Shown one piece after another: positions 24,998 through 38,117 of a DNA stretch of 64,000 nt. Position 1 is the first letter of the stretch. Each line of letters starts with the position of its first letter. Position numbers and translations under genes: made by a program. Under the pieces are notes generated by a model. That model had not been told where the DNA came from. It made no database searches and saw only the letters and a program-made list of their open reading frames with translations. This stretch comes from Chamaecyparis obtusa (taxonomy: Eukaryota; Streptophyta; Pinopsida; Cupressales; Cupressaceae): positions 1,151,001-1,215,000 of the forward strand of contig BSBK01006342.1 of assembly GCA_027943335.1 (NCBI GenBank), written 5' to 3'.

Positions 24998-27900
24998 TCA
25001 CTTCTCAAAAGTAGGTTGGGGCATAACCCCAAGCATACCTCTTAGATACTCAAATGTATCCTTAGGAAAAGGCTTTGTAAATATGTCTACTATATGCTCT
25101 TTTGTGCTTATGTACTCAAGTCCGACTTTCTTCTCAGTAACTTTCTCTCTTATTACATGATACTTAATCTCTATATGCTTTGTCTTAGAATGTAATATAG
25201 GGTTCTTAGACATACTAACTATGCTAGTTTTATCACAATATATAACAACAGGTTCAAAAAAATCTATTCCAATATCCTTCAACATCTACTTCATCAAAAT
25301 TATCTGGTTGCAATTGTTTGCTGCTGCTACGTATTCTACTTCTACTGTGCTCTGTGAAATATAATTTTTCTTCTTCCTTAGCCAAGAAACCAATCTTCCT
25401 CCAAGGAAAATTGCTCCACCACTAGTGCTCTTTTTATCATCAACACTGTCTCCCCAATCAGCATCTGTATATGCACATAGGGTAAAATCATCAAAATTTT
25501 CATACCACAATCTATAGTCCATTGTGCCTCTTAAATATCTCAGTATCCTCTTTACTGCTGCATAATGTGATTCTCTAGGTTCAGCTTGAAATCTTGCTAC
25601 AATTCCAACTGAATATACTATATCAGGTCTTGTATGTGTCAATTATAGCAATCCTCCAATCGTAGATCTGTACTTCTTATGTTCAACTATAGGAGTCTCA
25701 TCTGTGCTAGATAATTTATGTCCAGTTACCATAGTTGTTCCAACTGGTTTACAGTTCTCCATTCCAAATCTCTTTAACAAATAATTCAAGTACTTTGTTT
25801 GGCTTACAAAGATACCATCACTATTATGTGTTATCTGTAATCCCAAAAAGTATTTCATTTCACTAATCATACTCATTTCAAATTTATTTTTCATTTCATC
25901 AGCAAATTTATCACTAGTTTCATCTTCTCCTCCAAAAATAACGTCATCAACAAAAATAACTATAATTAACAAACCATTTTTAATTTCTTTTGTGTATAGG
26001 TTGCTATCGGCTATTCATTTTGTAAATCCCAATTTTAACAAATACTTATCCAATCTTGCATACCAAGTTCTAGGTGGTTGCTTTAGTCCATATAAGGCTT
26101 TCTTTAGTTTACATACCATGTCTCCTTCTTGAGTCAAAGGAAAACCTTCAGGATGCTCAATATAGACTTCTTCCAATTCTCCATTCAGAAATGCTGACTT
26201 CACATCCATCTGATATACTTTGAATTTTTTAAAAGCTGCGTAGGCCAAAAACATTCTTACTACTTCAATTCTTGCAATTGGTGCAAAATTTTCTTCATAT
26301 TCAATTCCTACTTGTTGTGAGTATCCCTTACATACCAATCTTGCTTTGTTTCTTGCTACTTCTCCTTGTTCATTCATCTTGTTTTTGAATACCCATTTAG
26401 TTCCAATAAAATTCTTATCTTTAGGTCTAGGGACCAATTCCCATGTCTTGTTCTTTTCAATCTGATCTAGTTCTTCTTTCATAGCTTTAATCCAATGTTC
26501 ATCTTCACAAGCTTCACTAGTAGATTTAGGTTCAATTTGACAAATCAAACATAATTGTTGTTGTACCTTATTTTAAGTTAGAAATCCTTTGTCTATGCTT
26601 CCAATAATCTACTCAACATGATGATTCCTTGATAAGTTCCTGTTAGGTGTCACTGTCTTAGATCTCACTTCAGGTGTTAGTTCTTCAATGATTTCACTGT
26701 GGCTTTCCTTCAACAAGTCACTGTCAATCTCATAGAATAATTCATTAGTTTCAGTGTTAGGTTTAGGATGAGTTCCTTCATCAGATTCATAATCAAGCAT
26801 TCTTTCCTAAATTTTGATATTTTCATCAACTTTAACATTTGTGCTCTCAAGAATAGTCTTAGTTCTCTTGTTATAACATATATAAGCTTTTCTCTTCAAA
26901 GAATATCCAAGAAATATACCTTCATCACTTCTAGGATCAAACTTTCAAATATCATCATCTCTCTTTATATAACATTTTCTTCCAAAAATTCTAAAATACT
27001 TAACTGAGGGTGCATGTCCAAACCATAATTCATAGGGTGTCTTATCTGTGTCTGCTATGATTTGTACTCTATTCATTGTATACACTGATGTTTTCAATGC
27101 TTCTCTCTAGTATATCTTCACCAAATCATTCCAAAATAACATAGCTCTTGCTGCTTCAGTCACTAATCTATTTCTTCTTTCTGCAATACCATTTTTTTCA
27201 GGTGTTCTAGGGGCTAAAAACTATCTCTTAATACTATTCACTTCACAAAAGGTGTTAAAATTTCTAGAAGTAAATTCTCCACCTCTATCAGATCTCAAAT
27301 ATTTAATTTTCATTCTAGATTCATTCTCAACTTTATTCTTAATGATCTTAAACTTATCAAATGCTTTAGACTTTTCTTTAAGAAATGCAATCCACATCAT
27401 TCTTGTAAAATCATCAACAAGAATCATAAAATACCTTTCTCCATAGAATCCTCTAGTCCTTGTAGGACCGCTCAAATCTGTATGAACAATCTCCAACTTC
27501 TCTGCAGATGTAAACTTCTTACTAGGAAATGAACTTCTCTTTTGTTTCACCATCACACATTCCTTGCAACTCATGTTAGTACGCTTCACAATTTTAGGCA
27601 AATCTCTTACTACAATTGTAGTACTTATTTTCACAATGTTATCAAAATTTATATGACAAAATCTTCTGTTCCATAAACAACTATCATCAATATTAGTAAT
27701 CAAACATGTCATCTCAGTAGGATTCAATTGAAATACATTAACTCTGGTTCTAGATCTAGTTCCAATCAAATTTCCATCTTTATCTTTTATCACACAAGTT
27801 TTCTCAGTAAACCAAACTTGATATCCCTTATCAACTATCTATCAAACACTCAAAAGATTATGTTTCAAACCATCCATAAAGTAAACATCATCAGTATTAG

Positions 27901-29016
27901 TCTTCCCATCAAGAGTAATAGACCCTATACCTTTAATCAAACAAGATGCATTGTTTCCAACTCTAACAACTCCTCCATCATAATTGTTAAACTTTATGAA
28001 CTTTTTCATGTCTCCAATCATATGATGTCAACAACCACTGTCTATAATCCAATCAACTTTCTTTTCAACTTGAGAAACTAGGGCTTCTTCTTCCTTAACA
28101 TCTGTTTCAGGATTTTCTTCTTTAATTGCTACAAATCCTATGTCATCATTATTCTCAGTATCACTTTCACTTAAATTTCTCTCTATACTAGCTTCAAGAT
28201 CTTCATCATTAGCATAATAACATTCCTTAGATCTTCTAGGCTTGAAATTGTTTCTATACTTTTTAACTCTCTTAGGACATTTAGATGCAAAATGACCATC
28301 TTCTTGACAAGTCCAACATTTAAAAATTTTATTACCATCTGGTTCTCTCTTCACAAGTAAGGCAATACCTTCTTCAATCTTCCTGTCTTCTTTATTTCTA
28401 GATTTGTTGCTACCAGCATAATCTCTGCTCACACTGATGCTTCTTGACAAATTAGGGTGAACACTAAGAGCACTGAATGCTGTCTCCATTCTAGGAAAAT
28501 CTCTTGATAACCTCAGGTTTATTTTTGCTGCTTCGAATCATCCAAGAAGAGTCTCTCTTGTAAAGTTTGAAGCAGAAGGTATAACTTGTTCAATCATCTA
28601 TGTTGTCTACTTAAACGCAGGAGTCAATGTCCTCAGAATTTTCCATATAACTTCATTTTCTGTCTTTGTTCCTCCACAAGATTTTATACCTGCAATAATT
28701 TCTAACATTATACCAATATAGCTTCTAACAGATTCATCTTCCATCATTCTTATATCTTCAAATGCACATATCCAATTATGTAATCTAACTTTCTTTGCAT
28801 GTTCATCACCTTCAAAAGTAGACTGTAAAGCTTTCCAAATTTCATGAGATATTTTCAAACATTTTACCTGACTATACTCATTCTCTGGAAGGGTTGTCAA
28901 AAGTGCTTCTCTGGCAAGTGTGTTACACTTGAATAGATCTCTCTCATCATTAGAACATGTCTCAAGATTATCCTCATCAATGATAGACTTCTCATTCTTT
29001 GTATTCAACCAATAAT
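24998..29016 (-). pseudogene. Copia-B gag-pol, 5'-truncated and broken
   Basis: Minus-strand copia polyprotein. Gag remains at 29,008-28,607 (LETCSNDERDLF, SQVKCLKISHEIWKAL), knuckle CWTCQEDGHFASKC and protease WIIDSGC within 28,489-28,028, a GAG-pre-integrase (WNRRFCHINFDN) and integrase core within 27,793-27,221 (HTDLSGPTRTRGF, SDRGGEF), reverse transcriptase 26,548-25,643 with intact FVDDVIFGG near 25,950, and RNase H 25,642-24,998 (DADWGDSVDDKKSTSGG, then VIYCDKTSIVSMSKNP). Frames are separated by stops and small indels. It keeps the protease Asp and polymerase Asp pair that Copia-A has lost. The gag N-terminus is fused to LTR-interior sequence at about 29,016-29,022. Confidence 0.9.
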
Positions 29017-29021
29017 CACAT

Positions 29022-29309
29022 AAAGATATTCATACACAATAACACAATGACACAAGATATGTTGACTAGGAAACCTCTTGATCAAAGAGTAAACCCCAGT
29101 GGGAATGATTCCCACCAAAGATGCACTAATATGAATATTCTTTGTGAAAGGATGGACTTTGTTAAGATTTATATGAAATACATTCAGTACATATGAATCC
29201 CTGTTAGGAGATTCTGAATCCCTGCTAAAAGATTCTAACTATGTTAGGAGTTATGGAAGACAAAAGGACCCACTGCCCAAATAGCTTCAGTGGCAAGATC
29301 ACTAAACAC
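29022..29309 (-). repeat. Copia-B right LTR, inner part before the gypsy insertion
   Basis: Matches LTR positions starting about 130 bases inside the LTR (AGATATTCATACACAATAAC), so the outer part is deleted. It continues at 35,680-36,458 after Gypsy-2. The last five bases AACAC (29,305-29,309) are the Gypsy-2 target-site duplication. Confidence 0.88.
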
Positions 29310-30167
29310 TGATGAAGGGTGCTCCCCTTAATACCACAAACACATAACAGAAATAGAGAAACAACAACAATATGCAAGAACAGAAAATTGGCTTCTTATT
29401 ATCTCCACAAATGTGGAATTACAAACTTTCAGAATTACAATATGCAAAGCCACATAGGCATTCCCTTACAATATTCTGTAGGACAAAGCCTCAAATCAAT
29501 ACCCAGATCTACTACCCAGAACTATTCTGAACTGCCTAAGACAATAATACAACCTTCCTTATATAGGCAATTTTCCACCGCCTGGGAAGGTTCCAGAATT
29601 TTAGCCAATAAGGCCGACCAAACTTAGAATTATTTTTATTTTACATTTCATTACATCATAGTCGGCTCAAAATAACCTTTAAAACACGAACAGGAATTTT
29701 GAAGAAAATTATTTTCTGCCATTTCAGGTGGTCCAACTTCCGAAGACCATAAGTCATCACCCATTGACCCGCTCGGCTACTATAACCCCATTTCGGAAAC
29801 GCCACGAAGCGCTCTACAGGCTTAACCAGTGCAAGTGCCCGTCACCCAAATTTTCAACCTCATCCGGGGCCTCTAAAGCCTTCAAAACTGAGTTCAAAGT
29901 TTCTGTACCCTGCTGCCAATACCGAAAATCTTCAATATCTTCCAATATACACTTGATCTGGCAATGAAACTTTACTGGCAGACTTATATGACCAAAATGA
30001 ACCTCCAAGAAAGAAATCAGATCATTCTGAGCACATACAAAAATTACCAAAAATAGTAACTTTCCATAAATAGCAGCTCTGCACAAAATAGCCCTTATTG
30101 AATACAAAAACAGAAATATTTTTGGGTGATGCAAGATTGCTCTTACACCCAGGATGCTCCTGCATCA
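29310..30167 (-). repeat. Gypsy-2 left LTR (3' LTR in element sense)
   Basis: Starts TGATGAAGGGTG and ends CTGCATCA; 858 bases with the conserved TATATAGGC (minus CCTATATAAGG) at about 29,560. Confidence 0.93.
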
Positions 30168-30205
30168 GACACCCGGGGTAATTTGAGAAGTGACCCTGTC
30201 ACGAC

Positions 30206-33200
30206 TCAGGTGTGCAGAGGAAAACCAAGACGGTTAACCTCCTCCTTTGTCAGCCATGATGAATCTTCAACAGGTCGTCCTTTCCACTTGACCAGATATT
30301 CTTCATATGTCCTGTTCCTTGTGCTTCTGCCAACATGACTATCCAGTATATCTTCAATCTCCTTAGTGTCTGAACTAGTTGCTGGAATACTCCACTGCGC
30401 TGCTGTGATCTCATCTTCAACACCTCCTTCATGATACTCTGTCAAATCTGAAATGTTAAACACCGGTGAAATATTTAGCTCAGTAGGCAATTCTACCTCA
30501 TATGTGTTTCCTGAATCATGTTTCTTCAATATCCTACATGGTCCAAACTTCTTCATTTTCAGCTTGTTATATGTACCAACTGGAAACCGCTCCTTCCGCA
30601 AATGAACCATGACTTCATCACCAACCTGAAATTCCTTATACCTCCTTTTCTCATCCGCCTTAGCCTTATACTGTGCGTTCATCTTGGTAATATGCTTCCT
30701 CACCTCCCCATGGATGTTCTTCAAGTGTTCTGCAAAATCCTCAGCTTCAGCACTACTTATTTCTCCTTTATCTATCTTCCTCAATTCAGATGCATTTCTT
30801 GGACTACTTCCATATACAATCTGGAATGGTGATTTACCAGTGCTCCTATTGACAGAATTATTATATGCAAATTCTGCCTGTGGTAAAATCAAATCCCATC
30901 CTGTTGGCTTATCTCCAACCAAACATCTCAGCAAATTTCCCAAACTCCTATTCACTACCTCTGTCTGTCCATCAGTCTGTGGATGATGTGATGAACTGAA
31001 CTTCAAATCTATCTTCAGCTTCTTCCACAACGTACGCCAGAAATATTCAACAAACTTAGTGTCCCGATCTGAAACTATGGTCTTTGGCAAACCATGAAGT
31101 CTCACTACTTCTCTGAAAAACAATTCTGCTACATGAACAGCATCATTAGTCTTCTTACAGGGAATAAAATGTGCCATCTTTGAAAATTTGTCAACTACTA
31201 CAAAAATTGAATCATGTCCCCGCTGTGTCCTCGGTAAACCAAGAACAAAGTCCATGCTGATATCCTCCCAAGGCTTCTCTGGTACGGGTAAAGGCTGATA
31301 CAATCCTGTATTCTTCTTCACTCCTTTCGCCATCTGACATACTCTGCAACTCTGTACAAACTTCTTCACATCTTGCTGCAACTGCGGCCAATAATAATTT
31401 GTCACTAACCAAACCAACGGTTTTATCACGACCAAAATGTCCTGCCAATCCTCCACTATGCTTCTCCTTGATGAGATTCTCCCTCATAGAACTTCGTGGA
31501 ATGTACAACTAACTCCCTCTGAATAGCATATCATCCTGGATGATGAAATCCAACCATTTCGTCCTGTCTAGAGTAACAGGTTCTTTACAAGCTTTCCAAG
31601 CTTCACCAAAATCAGGATCCTCTAGATACAAATTCTTGAGTTCCTTGAACCCAACCACTTCAATCTGCATTTCTGTCAGCAATAGCTGCCTTCTGCTAAG
31701 AGCATCTGCAACCCTATTAGACTTTCCACTCCTGTGTTTCAAAACAAATGTATAACTCTGCAAAAACTCAACCCATTTCAAATGCCTTTGATTCAATTTT
31801 CCTTGACTATTCAAATATTGCAAAGCTTGATGATCAGTATACAAAACAAACTCCTTAGGAAGCAGATAATGTCTCCACTTCTTTAATGTCTGAACTATAG
31901 CATAAAATTCCTGATCATAAACAGAATACTTCCTCTTGGCATCATTTAACTTCTCACTGAAATACGCAACAGGTTTACCTTCTTGGCTCATAACAGCTCC
32001 TATTGCAGTACCACTAGCATCACAATCTACTTGAAACACCTTATTGAAATCTGGAAGTGCTAAAATAGGTTGTTCTGTAACTTTTCGTTTCAACAATTGA
32101 AAACTCTTTTCTGCCCCATTAGTCCACTTAAACTCTTTTCTATCCCCTCTCATTGTTTCAGTCAAGGGTCCACAAATACTGCTAAAATTTTTGATAAACT
32201 TTCTATAAAAGCTAGCTAGACCATGAAAAGATCTTACCTCACTAGCACTCCTTGGCGTAGGCCATTCAAGGATAGCCTGTACCTTCTTTGGGTCCATTTT
32301 TAGACCTTCTCCTGAAACTACAAACCCCAAATACACCAACTCTTTCTTCACAAAACTGCACTTCTTCAAATTAATCAGCAATTTTTGTTCTCTCAACTTC
32401 TCAAATACCATACGAATATGCATCATATGCTCATCCAATGTCTTACTAAAGATCAAAATATCATCTAGGTAAACAATGACAAACTTACCCAGAAATTCTT
32501 TCAGAACCTCGTTCATGAGCCGCATGAAAGTGCTCGGTGCATTGGTTAGCCCAAAAGGCATGACTAACCACTCATACAGTCCTTCCTTTGTCTTGAAGGC
32601 AGTCTTCCATTCATCTCCTTCTCTGATCCAAATCTGATGATATCCACTCTTCAGATCTATCTTTGAGAAATACACAGCTCCACTCAAACAGTCCATAATA
32701 TCATCCATTCGTGGCAATGGAAACCTGTACTTGATTGTGATCTTGTTTATTGCCCTAGAATCCGTACACATCCTCCATTCTCCATTATTCTTTGGTGCTA
32801 ATACCGCTGGTACAGCATAGGGACTCAGACTCTCACGGATCAATCATTTCTGTAACAGTTCATGTACTTGTCTGTTCAACTCCTCACTTTCTGCAGGTGT
32901 CATTCTGTGTGCTGCCTTATTCGGCAAACTCGCTCCTGGGATCAAGTCCATCTGATGACTGATCTTCTTGACTGGTGGTAATCCATCAGGCACGTTATCG
33001 GATACAATATCCTGAAACTCATTCAACAAATCTGCAACTTCTACAGGAACATCTTCTACTTCCTCTTTACTAGCTTTTGGAATTAAAGCAAAACATACAT
33101 GCTCATGCCTCATACCATCTAGGAAATTTCTTCCATCAACAAAAGTTATCCTTGCATTACCACATACCTTTTCTTCAGTCTCCTTCAATGGTTTTAGCTT

Positions 33201-34715
33201 ATGTCGCACTCCATCCTTTGTCAAGGAATAGGTATTCGCATGACCATCATGTACAGCACATCGGTCAAACTGCCACGGTCTACCTAACAACATATGACAT
33301 GCATCCATAGAGATGATATCACATAGTACCTCATCTTGGTACCCGCCGATCTTGAACTTTACCAGGCACTGTTCACTGACCATGACCTTGTGGTCATCCT
33401 GCACCCAAGCAATCCGATATGGATGTGGGTGTCTCTGTCTCTTGAGCTTCAACTTTGTCACCATCTCTTCTGACACCAAATTATCAGTGCTTCCACTATC
33501 AATAATCACATCACAACATTTACCTTCACACTTGCACCTGGTGCGAAACAGGCTCCTCCTTTGCTCAGGTTCATTCTCACCACTCAACAGGACTCTTCTG
33601 TTAATCAACGTTTCTCCTCTTTCAGCATCTTCAGAATTTGATGATCTGGCATCTTCATCTACATGTGCAACTCTGGCCTGGCCTTCATTTCTCCTGTCTG
33701 TTCTGCCTTGTCGCTGAGGACATTCAAATGCCCTATGACCTTCTTCTCCACAGTGAAAACATGTTCCACGGAAGCCTCCTCTTCCAGATCCTTGTCCTCT
33801 TCCTCTTCCTCTCTGATCTCTATTATTCTGATCCTGGAAGCGATTGAAATTATTTCCACACTGATTCAGACTGCTACTGGCCTCATCCTTCTTTTTCGAA
33901 TCTTCATTTCGGCCACCATATGACCGTCCACCAGATCGTCCACCGCGACCTCTTCCATTTTGTCTGCTCTCAAACTTCTTGTTCAGCTTTTCCTCTACTT
34001 TTAGGGCAAATTGGTATGCCTCCTCAATACTATTCATTCGAACTAGATTCAGCTCCTCCTGAATGCTTGGCCTTAACCCATTAAGGTATTGGGCAACTTT
34101 CTCCTTATCAGCTTCTGCGTGGCCTGTTCTGATGAGAAGTCGATAGAACTCCTCTGTATACTCCTGAACAGATCTTCCTGCTTGCTTCAAACTCTACATT
34201 TTCTTCAGTAGGTCAAGCTCATAATCAACAGGAATGAACTGTCGCTTCAATTTATCCACCATCCGATCCCATCTCGTGATTTTCTCCTTTCCCCTTCTAT
34301 TCCGCTCCAACTGAATCTCTTGCCACCATATCTTCGCATGACCTTTCAGTCTGGCCTTCGCAAATTTGACCCTATCAGGATCCTCAACATCTTCATACTC
34401 AAAATATTCTTCACATTCATTGATCCAGTCGATCAATTCCTCTGGGTTAAGATTTCCAGAAAATGTAGGAACCTCAATCTTAGGTCTTTTCCCAATTTTG
34501 GAAATTGCCCGAAAAAGTCTTTCTTCCTCCTGGTTCACAATTTCAACTTCTCCTTCTTGATATTCTTCTTCGGCTTCATCCTCGCTTTCGTCTCTGACAT
34601 TAAGATTCATTCCTCTGTGAATCTCTTCTTGCAATGCTCGCACTTGTCTCTGCAGCTCTCTAACCTCAGGTGTTACAATACCAGCTCTTCCGCCACGTTC
34701 CCTTCGTGGAGGCAT
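30206..34715 (-). pseudogene. Gypsy-2 gag-pol polyprotein with chromodomain, four breaks
   Basis: Start at ATG 34,715 (MPPRRERGG); the longer frame to 34,790 is upstream leader. Order on the minus strand: gag, CCHC knuckle CFHCGEEGHRAFEC (about 33,750), protease IIDSGSTDN (about 33,490), reverse transcriptase VYLDDILIF (about 32,460), RNase [12 protein letters not shown], integrase (zinc CRVCQMAKG about 31,330; [22 protein letters not shown] about 30,960), chromodomain EEYLVKWKG (about 30,290), stop 30,206-30,208. Breaks: TAG at 34,191-34,193 in gag, TGA at the protease/RT boundary near 32,841, TAG at 31,509-31,511, and a one-base insertion near 31,403 in the integrase zinc domain. The 444-residue RT-RNase H and 416-residue integrase blocks are fully open. 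Confidence 0.94.
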
Positions 34716-34802
34716 TTTCGCGATGCGCGCTGAAACCCTAGCCACGGTCCTGGTGCAAACTGCCTCACAGTCGGCGATCTGTTTACACACTCAAGAAATC
34801 TT

Positions 34803-34814
34803 GCTCTGATACCA
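34803..34814 (-). other. Gypsy-2 primer binding site (iMet tRNA type)
   Basis: The plus strand GCTCTGATACCA is the complement of TGGTATCAGAGC, two bases from the right LTR. Confidence 0.92.
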
Positions 34815-34816
34815 CT

Positions 34817-35674
34817 TGATGAAGGGTGCTCCCCTTAATACCACAAACACATAACAGAAATAGAGAAACAACAACAATATGCAAGAACAGAAAATTGGCT
34901 TCTTATTATCTCCACAAATGTGGAATTACAAACTTTCAGAATTACAATATGCAAAGCCACATGGGCATTCCCTTACAATATTCTATAGGACAAAGCCTCA
35001 AATCAATACCCAGATCTACTACCCAGAACTATTCTGAACTGCCTAAGACAATAATACAGCCTTCCTTATATAGGCAATTTTCCACCACCTGGGAAGGTTC
35101 CAGAATTTTAGCCAATAAGGCCGACCAAACTTAGAATTATTTTTATTTTACATTTCATTACATCATAGTTGGCTCAAAATAACCTTTGAAACCCGAACAG
35201 GAATTTTGAAGAAAATTATTTTCTGCCATTTCAGGTGGTCCAACTTCTGAAGACCATAAGTCATCACCCGTTGACCCGCTCGGCTACTATAACCCCATTT
35301 CGGAAATGCCACGAAGCGCTCTACAGGCTTGACCCGCGTAAGCGTCCGTCACCCAAATTTTCGACCTCATCCGGGGCCTCTAAAGCCTTCAAAACTGAGT
35401 TCAAAGTTTCTGTACCCTGCTACCAATACCGAAAATCTTCAATATCTTCCAATATACACTTGATCTGGCAATGAAACTTTACTGGCAGACTTATATGACC
35501 AAAATGAACCTCCAAGAAAGGAATCAGATCATTCTGAGCACATACGAAAATTACCAAAAATAGTAACTTTCTATAAATAGCAGCTCTGCACAAAATAGCC
35601 CTTATTGAATACAAAAACAGAAATATTTTTGGGTGATGCAAGATTGCTCTTACACCCAGGATGCTCCTGCATCA
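34817..35674 (-). repeat. Gypsy-2 right LTR (5' LTR in element sense)
   Basis: 858 bases, TGATGAAGG to CTGCATCA, nearly the same as the left LTR. The perfect target duplication and small LTR divergence make this a relatively recent insertion. Confidence 0.93.
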
Positions 35675-35679
35675 AACAC

Positions 35680-36458
35680 ACTGTCCAACTAATCTATAGA
35701 TTATTCAATAGAGTAATATCAAATCATTATTGATCTCAACAATATGTTACCTCTTCTCTGACTGTGCCAAACAACACTCACTGCTACACCAGATCTCAAT
35801 TTAAGATCTATGTACCTCGCATGTCTTCCTTCGTAAATTCGCTTTCATAATCTTTCACTTGATCAATTCAATTAATCTCTATCACTTACAAAAAGGAAAA
35901 ACATTCCTTCCTTTATACCACACTTAGGTAATTACAAATGAGTCAACATCCACTTACAAAATAAAAGTTTCAACATGTTACAACAAAAATTACACAAAAC
36001 TATCGGCTTCCAATTAGAATAATTCTTCACTTGTGTGACCTCAAATTTTGTGCTATCATCCACTTCACTATCAACATGTCTTCAACTACTCTTTAACTAT
36101 GCAAAACCTGATTCCATCCCGATTAGGAGATATCATCCGATTTTCGCAAACTGCTGCTCAGGAACACTACCTAAATACTGCTTCCACAAAAATGCTCATA
36201 ACTTCCATGAATAAATGAATTGCTATCTACGATCTTAACCATGAATAGATAACATTTCAAAGATTAAATCCTCAACATTGCCTAGCTTGATCTGCAATAT
36301 CCCACGTGCGCTAATCAAAACACTGTCTACTCCTCCGCTAATCTCCAGTAGATCACTATGTTGACATTAATCACAATCATAGTCATCAATGCAACAAAAA
36401 TTGCTATAGAATGGTTTCCAATACTCCCATAGGATATATTTAGCATTCATTCCTAACA
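35680..36458 (-). repeat. Copia-B right LTR, remainder after the gypsy insertion
   Basis: Resumes with the LTR sequence CACTGTCCAAC and ends CCTAACA. The bases after it, AACAC at 36,459-36,463, correspond to GACAC beside Copia-A. Confidence 0.9.
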
Positions 36459-38117
36459 AACACAGTTTTTGGATCACTTGAAACAATTTTTAGATCTCTA
36501 GAGAACACGAAAAGCGATAAAAAAACCTTAATTCATCTACATAATTATCAACACACCTTCCACCCTGATTTGCAAAGTGCAACCTTCTGGAAAGCATAAA
36601 TAAAGCACTGTTAACCACAACTATAAAACTATTATTTTCTCCTCACTGAACCACAAACATCTAGACTAGGATTTTGAATATAAGAGTACGAGAGTGGAGC
36701 ATTGTTAAACATAATTTTCACATGATCACAATATACATATATGTCTTCCACTATTCTAAATAAATAAACTTACTTCACTGAGTAACATACTTTTGGACCA
36801 CCTCTGTAATTCACAATGTTTGACAACAATGCCAATAGTCATCCAAACATATATTTCTAACAATAACATTTATCAAGCTCATAGAATTATAATTTTTTTA
36901 AAGAAATAGAGATAAATCTTGTATAATTATTGTCTCTAGGAGACTCACCCACAAAACTAGGCATAGAAGTAGGGAGAATCTCTATGATTTGGAAAAGAAT
37001 CAACAATTAATAATAGTACAATCCATTGAGGTAATAAAAATAAAATATAGAATATAAAAGAAGAGGAAACAATGCAGGCAATTTTAGACATTTTTGGCAC
37101 ACATTATGTCCCCTATCCATGATTTGTTCCCTTTAGCACCTTTTAGTTCCCCAATTTTTTCTTGCAAATTCTCCTCTATCTCTCAACAAAGGGTCACAAT
37201 ATCTTGTTTATCATAATGTTTTCATGTTTTCTCTATCCCATATCAAGAGTGAAATGTCATGGGAAGATGAGCCATGCTTCTCAATGGAGGGCCGAATGGT
37301 GTCATTTCTCATTTATTTCATGTTGTCTCCATCCACAACATTCTATTGGATTTGACTTCTTTTTCTTTTTTTTTTTTAATAAATATTATAAAATTATTAT
37401 TTTTAATTTATTTTATTTTATTTTCTATTCATTTATTTATTTTATTCTTACTTTATTCCCATAAGGTAAGGCTTGGAGTTTAATTTGATTGATGTTATTT
37501 ATTTATTTATTGCTAACAAAATAGTGAAGTTAGGGTAAGCATTTTTTCAAGAGGGGGAAGAAAATGAGTTAAAATAAAATAATTTTATTGGAGTGAGATA
37601 ATTCTTGATAGGTCAATGGTAACTTTTTATAATGATAAAAAAAATCAATCTAGGGAACTCTATCTCTATTAGTCTAACTAAGTTATAAGGTTCATGGTTT
37701 GTTCTTGGCATAGGTTTCCAATTCTATTTTTTTGTTGCATCCTGACAACCTTCATAATTATCCAATACTTATGCACACATTATAACAATATTAGTATCTA
37801 GTTATTCTAATTAACATAGCATATAAGTCTCAATGTAACTATTTGATAAATAAAATGAAACCATTAAATTTATAACTTCTCCATTATTTATAATTTTATT
37901 ATGTGTTTATTAAGAAGTAAGTTCACAACATTCAGCACTAAGTTCAAAATATTAAAGTTATCATGGTCTAGATGCTAGAGTTTTGGCTTCGTCCACATTA
38001 CATCGGGATGATAGGTGAATAAAAACCTCAAATATAGCCCATGCGGTTGTTGTGTATTATCACTTAAATTATGAAATGTAAATCCAAGTATAAATTTTAT
38101 CTCAATGCTCTTCATTT
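36459..38117. other. Spacer downstream of the unit-2 terpene synthase; no gene seen
   Basis: Counterpart of 17,855-19,516. AT-rich with poly-T and poly-A runs. The open stretch at 37,162-37,464 is shared with unit 1 only because the DNA is duplicated; it shows no recognisable domain. Confidence 0.7.

Larger units (their letters stand above)
29310..35674 (-). mobile_element. Gypsy-2: nearly intact chromovirus in the Copia-B LTR
   Basis: 6,365 bases, two 858-base LTRs (29,310-30,167 and 34,817-35,674), perfect TSD AACAC (29,305-29,309 and 35,675-35,679), and primer site at 34,803-34,814. Gag-pol is on the minus strand with only four breaks, the best preserved of the three chromoviruses. It is absent from the unit-1 LTR (16,662-17,854), so it came after the duplication. 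Confidence 0.95.
23414..36458 (-). mobile_element. Copia-B: Ty1/copia element, duplicate of Copia-A, with a nested gypsy
   Basis: Same insertion as Copia-A, carried into unit 2 by the segmental duplication: same left flank ending GACAC (23,409-23,413), and right flank AACAC (36,459-36,463, one base changed). Left LTR 23,414-24,613, pol and gag remains 24,998-29,016. A deletion of about 280 bases then removes the gag start, primer site and outer part of the right LTR. The remaining right LTR is split by Gypsy-2 (29,310-35,674). Without its primer site it could not be copied even if the proteins were supplied. Confidence 0.9.

Noticed and set aside
29814..30134. Frames of about 80-106 codons inside the chromovirus LTRs
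   Set aside because: They recur only because the LTR recurs, change length with single substitutions and have no recognisable product.
33313..33717. Open frames on the plus strand opposite the Gypsy-2 gag-protease
   Set aside because: They mirror frames opposite Gypsy-1 and Gypsy-3 and have no domain of their own; they are shadows of the polyprotein.
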